Positions 19,537 through 27,915 of a stretch of 64,000 bases of DNA are shown here, piece by piece. A program made the position numbers and the translations under genes. The notes below the pieces were generated by a model. That model saw nothing but the letters and a program-made list of their open reading frames with translations, was not told the DNA's origin and ran no database searches. This DNA is from Nitrospira sp. (GTDB taxonomy: Bacteria > Nitrospirota > Nitrospiria > Nitrospirales > Nitrospiraceae). The stretch's first letter is position 1; the number at the start of each line of letters is the position of its first letter. The stretch spans positions 682,001 through 746,000 of the forward strand of contig JARFXP010000003.1 in assembly GCA_029194675.1 (NCBI GenBank), given 5' to 3'.

Positions 19537-19997
19537 GACGATGGGGTCGACTCCCCAGGGAGAAACAGCGCCCGTTGCAACACGACGAAAAAGTTCTGAT
19601 ACACCTTTGGGTCTTCAATGGGTTGGTTGTTATAGATGACGTTGGCGCGAATACTCATTTTCCCCGCCGTCTGTTCCTGCACCGTCACGGTGATCGTGAC
19701 GACGTCATAATAGTTCGGTTCGGCGAATCGCGCGGCGGTGACAAGTCCCAGGTCTTCATAGGCCCGTTCAATGATGAACCCCAGATCTTGTAGGGTCGCG
19801 ATGACGGCTCGGATGGTGGCGTTGCGGTCCGTCACATCGAAGGTCCTCGTCTGGCGGCTGCGGATCTCCATCTGCGCATCAGTCAAGAGGAACAAATCTT
19901 GCTGGGTTTCCGGCGCGGCGCACCCCTGCAAGGAGACCACTCCGGCAAGCAGGATGCCGACGCAGATCATTTTGCTGTGCATCGTGAGCCTTTCCAT
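19533..19997 (-). CDS. Lipoprotein, second of three related paralogues
   Basis: This 154-residue lipoprotein has the lipobox VVSLQGC. The mature part reads QTRTFDVTDRNATIRAVIAT, LQDLGFIIERAYEDLGLVTA, VTITVTVQEQTAGKMSIRAN and YQNFFVVLQRALFLPGE, in line with its neighbours. It is coupled to the downstream paralogue by an ATGA overlap and lies 9 bases after the upstream one. The start may be the Met five codons downstream (MHSKMICVGILLAG). The function is unknown; an outer-membrane assembly or stress role is only suggested by the BamE-like neighbour. Confidence 0.77.
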   Translation of the reverse strand: MERLTMHSKMICVGILLAGVVSLQGCAAPETQQDLFLLTDAQMEIRSRQTRTFDVTDRNATIRAVIATLQDLGFIIERAYEDLGLVTAARFAEPNYYDVVTITVTVQEQTAGKMSIRANVIYNNQPIEDPKVYQNFFVVLQRALFLPGESTPSS

Positions 19998-20006
19998 GGG
20001 GTGGCT

Positions 20007-20570
20007 TCAGATTCGATGAGCCTCCAGAAACACGGATTTGGAAAGCTTCGCGAAAAATTGTTGATACACCACCGGATCGTTGACCATCTCCATATATTGC
20101 GCACCGGGCGGAATGTAATCGTAATCGACTTGGCCATCTCCCTTCCAGACGACCCGGTAGAATGCAATGCGAACTTCGTGATGAGTTGCGTCGGGGTTGA
20201 GCGGGCGGGACACGAGGGCCGCGACGATCTTGTGATGTAGGTCTACCGGTTGCCGGACTTTCCCGAAGGAGAGGAAGAACCATACCGTCCTCCCGATCTC
20301 TTGACCGTACTCACGGGCACTTCGTTCCTTCACCGCGCGCAGGAAGCCGACTTCCCGTTGACTTTCATCAATTTGAAATCCCAAATCCTGAAGCAGAGCG
20401 GCCGAAGCGGAGAGCAGTTCGTGCTCATTCGCCGTTTCGAAAAACCGGGTCTGCATCGCGCGATGCGTCAGAATCTCCGGCGTCAGCGCAAAGAAATCGG
20501 ACGGCTTAGTACTGGAAACACAGCCGCTGAGAAGCGTGAGTGTCAGGATTGAAAGCCACCACCTGCCCAT
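20007..20570 (-). CDS. Lipoprotein, third of three related paralogues
   Basis: This 187-residue lipoprotein starts at MGRWWLSILTLTLLSGC, a clear lipobox; a much longer in-frame extension upstream overlaps the BamE-like gene and was rejected. The mature part carries QTRFFETANEHELLSASAAL, LQDLGFQIDESQREVGFLRA and YQQFFAKLSKSVFLEAHRI, aligning with its two downstream neighbours. An extra middle segment (about REYGQEIGRTVWFFLSFGKV) distinguishes it. The four lipoprotein genes run in one direction with small gaps and look like an operon. Confidence 0.77.
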   Translation of the reverse strand: MGRWWLSILTLTLLSGCVSSTKPSDFFALTPEILTHRAMQTRFFETANEHELLSASAALLQDLGFQIDESQREVGFLRAVKERSAREYGQEIGRTVWFFLSFGKVRQPVDLHHKIVAALVSRPLNPDATHHEVRIAFYRVVWKGDGQVDYDYIPPGAQYMEMVNDPVVYQQFFAKLSKSVFLEAHRI

Positions 20571-20607
20571 CACAGCAACTGTGGCGGGGATGCATCCCAC
20601 CGGCCGA

Positions 20608-21000
20608 TCAGAACTGAGTGGCGTTGTAGGCAAAGTCCCTGACCTTTTTCTCTTCGTCGTACTTAATGATGATGGTGAGCGTCCGTTGGCGCTGCGTGCG
20701 CACACTGTCATTTGCGGCGTTGCCCAGAATGATGATCGTCGCATAGGACGACCTGGTCGAGTCTACACGATCGGTCGAGACCCTATCATAGATCCAGACC
20801 TCTCGTCGGTTCTCGTCCGTGGTCACGATGTTGGGAGTCCCAAGGAGTTCGGCAACCTTGGAAGCAGGCATCCCGACTTTGATTTCGCCCTGCACCTTGC
20901 CGACGGTGAGGCGGTCTTCTTCTTTCGAGACGGGTTTCCCGCCGCAGCCCGCAGCGACCATGAAGAGACAAAGGCTCAGGATGCTCCATGTAGATTTCAT
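20608..21000 (-). CDS. BamE/SmpA-OmlA-like lipoprotein
   Basis: This 130-residue lipoprotein has the lipobox FMVAAGC and a domain of the SmpA/OmlA (BamE) type: VQGEIKVGMPASKVAELLGT, PNIVTTDENRREVWIYDR, LTIIIKYDEEKKVRDFAYNA. BamE helps fold outer-membrane proteins, but many small BamE-like lipoproteins have other roles. It is the first gene of a four-lipoprotein unit. It is not necessarily the true BamE. Confidence 0.78.
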   Translation of the reverse strand: MKSTWSILSLCLFMVAAGCGGKPVSKEEDRLTVGKVQGEIKVGMPASKVAELLGTPNIVTTDENRREVWIYDRVSTDRVDSTRSSYATIIILGNAANDSVRTQRQRTLTIIIKYDEEKKVRDFAYNATQF

Positions 21001-21335
21001 TGAAATTTCCCTTTCTGTCGGCTCTGTGTGACGCGGACTCGTCTATGAGGATAGGCTACTGTCCCTAAGACTGTCTGTCAACGGGCGAGATCAGAAAAGC
21101 ACGTAATAGTCGGTGGCCCGTCATTTCCCTCTTGCCATAGCGAGCTTCTCGCAGCAGCTTGCCGGGAAAACCAAACTCACCTCAGAGTCCGCAGTTAGCC
21201 CTCGCCGTCAAAGCGCTACATTAGAAACATTCGTAAAATCAATGTCTTGAGTGGAATCATAGGCTTGATCGCGAAAGTCTCGATGGGCAATCTCGGAATA
21301 CCGGAGCAACGATGTTTCTTCATCCTTACCCACCG
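21001..21335. other. 335-base stretch without a supported gene
   Basis: The part next to 21000 should hold the promoter of the minus-strand lipoprotein operon. The rest, up to the end of the glnE-like gene at 21336, contains no convincing frame or repeat. Confidence 0.5.
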
Positions 21336-23615
21336 TCACACCTTCCCAAACGTCCTCGAAAAAAACTCCTTCACCTTTCCCATATGCGCCTGGACATCCG
21401 TTTCCAGATGTCTTGCTCCTGCTTGCCAGTCGTCGGTGGTGTAGCCCACCCGGCGGGAGAGGAAGATGAATTCGTCGGAATCGACTGGGGGGAGGACGCG
21501 GTCTTTGGCATTGCCACGGACCATGCGGAGCCCGTCGATCAACATCCGGATGAAGAAATAGGCTTTGCGGAGTGTCTCACCGTCTTGCCTGGTGACAATA
21601 GTACAATCGAGGAGGGCAGCCAGCGCCTGCATGGTATTTGGGGTGCGCAGGACAGGAAGCCGATGGCCGTGCATGATCTGAAGGTACTGGATCGCATATT
21701 CGATATCGACAATCCCGCCGGGGCTATGTTTTAGGTTGATCGTGTCTCGCTCCACGAGTTGCTTCAACTGTTGCCGGCGCAAGTCGAGGGCGACAGGAAG
21801 ATCCCAAGGTTGACCATTGTAGACATAACTATCACGATGGGCCTCGACTCGCTTACCCAGAGCCGCATCGCCCGCCACATACCGCAATTTGATCAACGAC
21901 TGGCGCTCGAACGGGGCGGCGAGGCCCTGACCACTGTAATAGCTGGTGATTTCATCAAAGGGATTCGTCAGTGAGCCCTTCCCGCCGTGGGGTCGGAGGC
22001 GTACGTCCAGATGAAAGATTCCCTCTTGCTTGGCCTCGATCCACTGTAAGAGTTCCGCGCCGAGTCGCTCAAAGTATTCGCTGTTCTCGATCGGTTGCTT
22101 GCCGCCGGTCCGGCCTGCGTCGCTATAGACGAACATCACCTCAATATCAGAGGCATAGCCCAGTTCCTTGCCACCGAATTTGCCAAGGCCAAGGACGGTA
22201 AAGGGACAGGGTTTTTTATTCGCCAAGCGAGGTGGGCCATACAGCTTGTTCAGTTTGGCTTGGCAGTCCTTCAAGCTTCGATCGACGATGACTTCAGCCA
22301 GTTGAGTCAGGGCGGCGGAGAAATCCGGCAAGGCAGTGTCCGGTTCGACGATATGTTTCATGTCGATGCGGAACAGCTCGCGATCCTTAAAGCTGTTCAG
22401 CGCCACCTTTCGGGCCTCGTCGGTTTTGGCCCGATTCACCAGGCGATCAAGTTCTTTGCGAAGCGTCGCTCGCGGCGTCATGAGGGGCGCATCCCGGTAG
22501 TCTTGCAGCAGCGGTAGGAGGTTGCTGTATTGGCGACGCAGAAAGTCTTCCCAGAGAAAATCACTGGCGCCGAGCAGACGGGCGAGCAGCGGAAAGGTCT
22601 TCTTATCGCTGAGAAAGGCCAAGGCTTCTTGCTGGACCTTGCCCTTTGCCTGTTGCACCGTCAGATCGAGGAACTGATCAAAGGCTTCCAAGGCCTTGGT
22701 CGGGTCGGGAGCCCAGGTGAGGGCATGGGTGAACTGCTTGATGAGGACGGCCGTCAGACGCAACTGTTCCTGATCGGTCGCATCGGTGAGCTTTTGGCCG
22801 TGGCGGTTGCGGACATAGAAGCGATCATGAATCTTCCCGTCCTCAACGTCGAACTGTGCTTTGGAGATATAGACATCACGCATCGCGAGGGCGTTGGCAA
22901 AGGCGTACAAAAAGGCCGGAGTATCGTCTGATCGGATGTCCATGACGGTGTCAGTGGGCGAGTGGCTGTTGTCGAACATGATCTGTACCGGATTGAGCAG
23001 ACCGCTGAAGGACCCGCGTCGCCTACCGAGTTGTTCGACCAGACGCCGATTCACCGCAAACCGTGCCTCTTCGAATTGCCCTGTGTCGAGCAGGGTGATC
23101 ACCGAATGGAGCGCGTCTGACAATTGCTCCTGTTGAGCCATGTCCAGCTCTGCGCCTGGTACCGGAAAGACGCGGAAGATATCCACGATTTTTTTTCTGT
23201 TCAGACCCGGGCTGCCCTTTGCGCGGACACGCGGTCCGTATCCTGTCCAACCGGCACGGGCGGACTGCGGGGCGGTCTTTTCGGAGAACGTATAGATGTG
23301 TCCTTCCTCAATGTTGAGGCCGAATGCCGAGAGCAGGCCGCAAATCGTGGCGAATTCGGAGAAGTGGTCGTAGGCCACGATCGTGATCTCAAACCGCTTG
23401 TCCGGCTGTTCGGCAAAGGCGACGTTGCAGGGATGTTCCGGCGTCAGTTGAGCGGTCAATCGGACATGCCGGGCAATCGTCGGAGGCTCGAACCGCCGGA
23501 AGTACTCCTGGTCCATGCGGGCGAAAAAATCTTGAAGGATATCGGATGGAATATCAGGGCAGAGCAGACGAACCGAGTTGAGAAGCGATGTGCGATCAGG
23601 AGAGCCGATCGGCAT
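21336..23615 (-). CDS. GlnE-type AT-like half with N-terminal ACT domain
   Basis: This 759-residue protein looks like the second (adenylyl-transfer) half of GlnE with additions. An ACT-like segment (RFEITIVAYDHFSEFATICG, LLSAFGLNIEEGHIYTF, about residues 72-110) recalls GlnD. The nucleotidyltransferase core reads VLGLGKFGGKELGYASDIEV and LDVRLRPHGGKGSLTNPFDE, followed by the helical PII-uridylyltransferase/GlnE tail (GGIVDIEYAIQYLQIMHG). The usual SDxD is SDIE here, so one metal ligand is Glu. It is transcribed away from the matching half at 23680, with 64 bases between the starts. It likely adenylylates GlnA. Confidence 0.82.
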   Translation of the reverse strand: MPIGSPDRTSLLNSVRLLCPDIPSDILQDFFARMDQEYFRRFEPPTIARHVRLTAQLTPEHPCNVAFAEQPDKRFEITIVAYDHFSEFATICGLLSAFGLNIEEGHIYTFSEKTAPQSARAGWTGYGPRVRAKGSPGLNRKKIVDIFRVFPVPGAELDMAQQEQLSDALHSVITLLDTGQFEEARFAVNRRLVEQLGRRRGSFSGLLNPVQIMFDNSHSPTDTVMDIRSDDTPAFLYAFANALAMRDVYISKAQFDVEDGKIHDRFYVRNRHGQKLTDATDQEQLRLTAVLIKQFTHALTWAPDPTKALEAFDQFLDLTVQQAKGKVQQEALAFLSDKKTFPLLARLLGASDFLWEDFLRRQYSNLLPLLQDYRDAPLMTPRATLRKELDRLVNRAKTDEARKVALNSFKDRELFRIDMKHIVEPDTALPDFSAALTQLAEVIVDRSLKDCQAKLNKLYGPPRLANKKPCPFTVLGLGKFGGKELGYASDIEVMFVYSDAGRTGGKQPIENSEYFERLGAELLQWIEAKQEGIFHLDVRLRPHGGKGSLTNPFDEITSYYSGQGLAAPFERQSLIKLRYVAGDAALGKRVEAHRDSYVYNGQPWDLPVALDLRRQQLKQLVERDTINLKHSPGGIVDIEYAIQYLQIMHGHRLPVLRTPNTMQALAALLDCTIVTRQDGETLRKAYFFIRMLIDGLRMVRGNAKDRVLPPVDSDEFIFLSRRVGYTTDDWQAGARHLETDVQAHMGKVKEFFSRTFGKV

Positions 23616-23679
23616 AGCTTTCAGTATACCCGAATGGTTTCATTGTGCGTAGAGGAACGGGTCAGTATAATGCCGCGCC

Positions 23680-25365
23680 ATGAGTCGTTCCTCTGTACCG
23701 CCGCTATTCCCACGGGCTCAGTCCCCGGTTCAGAAACTTGCGTCTAAACCGGATCCCAGCCCCGTCTTGCTTGCTCCCAAGCGGAATGTCGAGGAAGTGC
23801 GGGCCATTTTGTCGGCCTATGGTCTACGTGATCTTGATCAGGCCGACCGCAACCTCGATGCGATGGCGGGTGACCCGATCCAGCGCCGGCGGCTGGCCGA
23901 TATTCTCCCGATATTGATGGAATCCATTTCCCGGACGGCCGACCCCGATCAGGCGCTGAACCACTGGGAGCGCATGTTGGCGAACGTATCCCGCACTTCA
24001 TTTCTCGACTATCTACGCAGTTGGCCCCGCATGCTCGATCTCCTCTGTGTGATCTTCGGCAGCAGCGACGCCTTGGCCTTTACGCTGATCCGAGACCCCA
24101 CGTTGGTGTATTGGTTGGCTGAGGAGGAAGTCTTGTCACGACCTCCGACGCGAAAAGGGATGGAGGGCGCGCTTCGCGAGAGCATCGGGCACCTGACTTC
24201 CAAGGAACTGAAGTTGGACGCGCTGCGACGTTTGCGCCGACGGGAAATGTTGCGCATCGGCGTGCGGGATCTCCTTCGTCTCGCCACAGTACCGGAGACG
24301 ACCGGCTCCTTGTCCGACTTGGCCTGCCTGCTCATTCATGCCGCCTATGAGATTGTCGATTCCGATCTCAAGCGGCAGTATGGCATTCCCATGCATCGAA
24401 CCCGGCAGGGACGATGGGTCGAGACGAAGTTTGCCGTGATCGGAATGGGCAAGCTCGGGGGACACGAACTGAATTACAGTTCCGACGTCGATCTGATCTA
24501 CCTCTATGAGTCGCATCATGGAGAAACCAGAGCGCCGAGAGGGGTGCGTGCCGCCATACCGGCCGGCGTCGGCATTTCCAACGAAGAATATTTTGAGATT
24601 CTTGCCCGCGAATTGACCAGGGTCTTGATCGAACCCACCAAAGAAGGCCACGTTTTTCGAGTCGATTTGAGATTACGGGCGGAGGGATCCGTCGGTCAAT
24701 TGGCGCGCTCGCTGGAAGCGTATCGGAAGTATTATGCCGCACGTGGACAGGTTTGGGAACGATTGGCACTACTGAAGGCTTGGCCTGTGGCAGGTTCCTA
24801 CGAAGTCGGACAGGTGTTTCTCAAGCTGGTCAAGCAGTTCGTGTTGGGAGAAAAGATGGATCGGGATCAGGCATCGGCGATCGTACAGGATGTTCGTGCG
24901 GTCAAGGATATGATTGACGCCAAAATGACGGACCGCGGCCATGCGCAACGCAATGTGAAGCTGGGGACCGGCGGAATCCGAGAGATCGAGTTTTTCGTAC
25001 AGACCATTCAAATCTTGGTAGGGCGGAAGGTGCCGGCACTACTGGATCGGAGCACGCTCGGTTCGCTGAACCGGCTGGCTCAGAAGAAACTGCTTTCGAT
25101 CGAAGACCGTGATGCCTTGACGGCCGCCTATCTGTTCCTACGCGATGTCGAACACAAGTTGCAGATGGTCCATGATCTACAAACCCACGCTCTGCCACAC
25201 GACGGTGTTGAGCTTGAGAAATGTGCCGTGCGGATGGGATATATGGAGAAGGATCGTATAGAAGCCCGCAAGCGCTTCGCGGCAGACCATGCCAGACATA
25301 CGAAGGCGGTGCATGATCAGTTTGTCTCGTTTTTCTGTCAGCCCGAGCGGTCTGCCCTCTCTTGA
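23680..25365 (+). CDS. GlnE-type adenylyl-removase-like half
   Basis: This 561-residue protein resembles the first half of GlnE. Helical N-terminus: HWERMLANVSRTSFLDYL. Nucleotidyltransferase core: IGMGKLGGHELNYSSDVDLI with an intact SDVD, and FRVDLRLRAEGSVGQLARSL. Tail: KLGTGGIREIEFFVQTIQIL and YLFLRDVEHKLQMVHDLQTH. In E. coli both halves form one protein of about 946 residues; here each is a separate gene. The ELN-SSD wording is closer to the adenylyl-removing half, which is an inference. Together with the divergent partner it should control GlnA at 7760-9169. Confidence 0.85.
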   Translation: MSRSSVPPLFPRAQSPVQKLASKPDPSPVLLAPKRNVEEVRAILSAYGLRDLDQADRNLDAMAGDPIQRRRLADILPILMESISRTADPDQALNHWERMLANVSRTSFLDYLRSWPRMLDLLCVIFGSSDALAFTLIRDPTLVYWLAEEEVLSRPPTRKGMEGALRESIGHLTSKELKLDALRRLRRREMLRIGVRDLLRLATVPETTGSLSDLACLLIHAAYEIVDSDLKRQYGIPMHRTRQGRWVETKFAVIGMGKLGGHELNYSSDVDLIYLYESHHGETRAPRGVRAAIPAGVGISNEEYFEILARELTRVLIEPTKEGHVFRVDLRLRAEGSVGQLARSLEAYRKYYAARGQVWERLALLKAWPVAGSYEVGQVFLKLVKQFVLGEKMDRDQASAIVQDVRAVKDMIDAKMTDRGHAQRNVKLGTGGIREIEFFVQTIQILVGRKVPALLDRSTLGSLNRLAQKKLLSIEDRDALTAAYLFLRDVEHKLQMVHDLQTHALPHDGVELEKCAVRMGYMEKDRIEARKRFAADHARHTKAVHDQFVSFFCQPERSALS

Positions 25366-25550
25366 AAGCTGCCTTGAAACCAGCGAGTTAAGAACGGGAA
25401 TTCCGCAACTGGGTGTAACAATGTACTCGGTAATCGTGAATTCGTAAGGTCTCTATCTTTCTGGATAGGAATGCTTCGTGTTAGGGAGCGAGTTTGAATC
25501 AACTATTCGGATTTTACGTCGACCCTCGTTGCGTACAAGGAGGTGCGCTG

Positions 25551-26024
25551 ATGGTCTCGTTGAACAGGATTTGCGGATTCTTTCTCATGTTAGGGCTCGT
25601 CAGCGGCTGTGGGGGTGATCGCCTTGTCGGAGTAATACCGGTTCCAGCGTCATCGCCAACGGGAACGGTGAAGGGGCAAGTCGTGTCACTGGCGCACGGT
25701 TCGCCGGTAAGCGGAGCAACCGTGAAGACGAAAGTAGGGACAACCACAACCGCTGTCGATGGGAGATTTAGCGTACCGGCGCCTCCAGGAGATCGTACCA
25801 TTGTTCACGTAGAAGCGAACGGATTCGCCGAGGCCTTTCCTGTGGCTCGCGTGATATCGAGACAAGCGACCAACCTCGGTGTGAAGCTTGTGCCGACCGG
25901 TGCGACGACAACGGTATCCGTGGCGGAGGGTGATACTGTCTCGGTGCCCCATTCACCGGCTCGCGTGACGATTCCCGCCAATGGTTTGGTGCCGAAAGCG
26001 GGAGGGACGCCGGCAGGGACAGTC
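25551..26024 (+). pseudogene. Truncated lipoprotein with carboxypeptidase-regulatory-like domain
   Basis: The start is set by a strong AAGGAGG site; an ATG opens a signal with the lipobox LVSGC. A beta-sandwich of the carboxypeptidase-regulatory type follows: GTVKGQVVSLAHGSPVSGAT, TTAVDGRFSVPAPPGDRTIV, then ARVTIPANGLV. At about 26022-26027 the native frame passes into transposase sequence from the opposite strand and ends in nonsense after about 100 foreign codons. The C-terminal part of the gene is missing downstream, so the IS event was followed by a deletion. The original function is unknown. Confidence 0.7.
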
Positions 26025-27065
26025 CTGGCGGTCCGGTGGGATCAGTGGCCAGCAGCCCAGTGCGGTGCTGGCCGTCACATTCGCCTCGCTGCAAGAGCCC
26101 GCGTCCATACTCACGGTCCGGGGGATCTGCTCGGTATTCACCAGCACCTGCGTCAGCATCGGCTGGGCTTGCTGCTTGTCATTCGACTCATCGGTGACGT
26201 CGGCCGCGACAATAATCTGAGCGGTGGTATCCACGGCAGCCTGACAGTTGTACCCTTGGACGACACTCCCTTTGGCGTCCGACGCCGGCATGATCCGGCT
26301 CTCCGGATCGGTGAAGTTACGCTGGGTCTTCGGGTGCGGCCCTGAGCGGGGCAGCTGCAGTGGCCGATCTGTGGCCCTCGTGTCCTGCGCCTCCTGCTCC
26401 AGCACCGCCTTGGCGGCCCGAATCGTCTGGAGCCGCTGTTCACGCCGGGCGAGTTCGGCAGGCCGTTCATCGCCTCGCCGGTCCGGGCCATAGGTGGCAT
26501 CATCCCGGGTACCGGCGGCCTCGGCCTGCTGGAGCAGCGTCTCAACCTCGGCTTGCACCCGGGCCTCCTCCGTGACCATGCGGCCGTAGCTCATCGCCTT
26601 GTGCTTCAAGGCATTCGCTTTGACCTTGGTGCCATCCAAGGCGATGTGGCCCAGCTTGACCAAGCCTGCCCGCGGGCAGAGCTTCAACACCTGGACGAAC
26701 AAGTCGGCCAGCGCCGTCAGATGCTGTTTCCGAAAGTCGCTGAGCGTCCGGAAATCCGGCCGCTGGTTCGCCGCCAGCACCCGAAAGGCCACATCCTCCT
26801 CCAGTTCCCGCGCAATCTACCGCGACGCCGGAACTCCAACAGCGTAAGCATAGAGCAGCACCTTCACCAGCAACTGCGGATGATAGGGGGCCGTGCCGCG
26901 CGTCACCCCGCCATAACTCGCCAGGATGGGATCGCGGTTCAGGGCCTCCACCAGATCCGTCACGAAGTCCGCCAGGTGGTCCTCCGGCAACCAGTCGCGC
27001 GGCGACGGCGGCAACAGCCACAGGTCGTCGGGTTCGTAGGGGCGAAAGGTCCGAGTCGTCATCAT
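26023..27065 (-). mobile_element. IS1182-family transposase remnant (nonsense codon and lost C-terminus)
   Basis: On the minus strand the protein starts MMTTRTFRPYEPDDLWLLPP and continues with ASYGGVTRGTAPYHPQLLVK, then YAVGVPASR, a TAG stop (26817-26819), and IARELEEDVAFRVLAANQRP in the same frame. Typical IS1182 marks follow: IALDGTKVKANALKHKAMSY, then GSVVQGYNCQAAVDTTAQII and SEANVTASTALG...IPPDRQ. The sequence stops there at the lipoprotein junction, so the catalytic C-terminal part is gone. No intact inverted-repeat pair is visible. Confidence 0.85.
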
Positions 27066-27404
27066 GCAGCCGCCTCACTCCTCACTACGTAGATGCACGA
27101 ATCCACGGCCGCACACAAGTGGGGGCCAATGTCGGACAGGCTTCTAGTGAGCGGGACGAAAGGTTATGCGCGGTGCAGATCGGTCTGCGATACAGTGTCC
27201 TGCGTACAGCAAAGCCGTTATGAAGGGGACGCCTCGTTGTTTCACCTGGGCCAGTCGATGCTAAAATCGTCGGTGGGTTATGCTGAGATCTCTGGTCTGA
27301 GTGTAGAGGATTGAAGATAGGAAGTGGTCGCGGTAAAGTGTCGTGTCAGTTGGTGCACATCAGTCTTACATTTCTTTTCATTCATATAAATGAGGAGGGT
27401 CGCG
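27066..27404. other. Intergenic stretch after the IS remnant
   Basis: This 339-base region must include the outer end of the IS1182 remnant, but its boundary cannot be fixed by eye. A 73-codon frame at 27093-27314 has no recognisable domain. An AT-rich piece with a strong GAGGAGGG ribosome site (27391-27398) leads into the next gene. Confidence 0.45.
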
Positions 27405-27743
27405 ATGAGACGTGGAGGAGCAGTGTTAGCGGCAGTTGGTCTGTTGATCTTGGGTGCTGGTGTCAATGTTTGGGCCGCGGCAGATGACGGCAGTCAGGTA
27501 AAGATAATCAGTCCGGCAGAGGGGGCTGTCTTGAAGGGCGGTGATGTTGAAGTCAAGTATGAACTGACAAAGGGTAGCAAGGCGACGCATGTCCATTGTT
27601 TCGTGGACGGGGAATATCAGAAGGGATGGAAAGGGACGGTCACGGGAATGCCACCCGGAACCCGTGAGATTAAGCTCGTGGCGGCGGATAAGGATCACGA
27701 AACCTTAGCCGCTGAATCATCCGTTAAGGTGGAAGTACAGTAG
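27405..27743 (+). CDS. Small exported protein with Ig-like domain
   Basis: This 112-residue protein has a signal peptide (GGAVLAAVGLLILGAGVNVW ending AAA) and a single beta-sandwich-like domain: VKIISPAEGAVLKGGDVEVK, ELTKGSKATHVHCFVDGEYQ, MPPGTREIKLVAADKDHETL. It resembles small DUF4399-type or Ig-like periplasmic proteins; the family is not certain. His and Cys in THVHCF could bind a metal. The ATG at 27405 was preferred to one at 27390 because of the GAGGAGGG site. It is a single-gene unit. Confidence 0.68.
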   Translation: MRRGGAVLAAVGLLILGAGVNVWAAADDGSQVKIISPAEGAVLKGGDVEVKYELTKGSKATHVHCFVDGEYQKGWKGTVTGMPPGTREIKLVAADKDHETLAAESSVKVEVQ

Positions 27744-27915
27744 AAAAACTGGGTTTTACTATCTCAAGTCAACTCAGCGGCGAGGCGCGAGACCTCGTGC
27801 CTCGCCGGTCATGCTGTGCAACGCTTGCGACTGCGGTATGTGTCTTCTGGAGTTGAACAGTCTATAGATCGGAATATCCCGTGGAAGTCTTTATCGCTGT
27901 GACCGCGAGGTCGTA

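Noticed and set aside
25953..26345. Apparent C-terminal part of the lipoprotein beyond 26024
   Set aside because: This is antisense to the transposase; the lipoprotein similarity ends at the junction.
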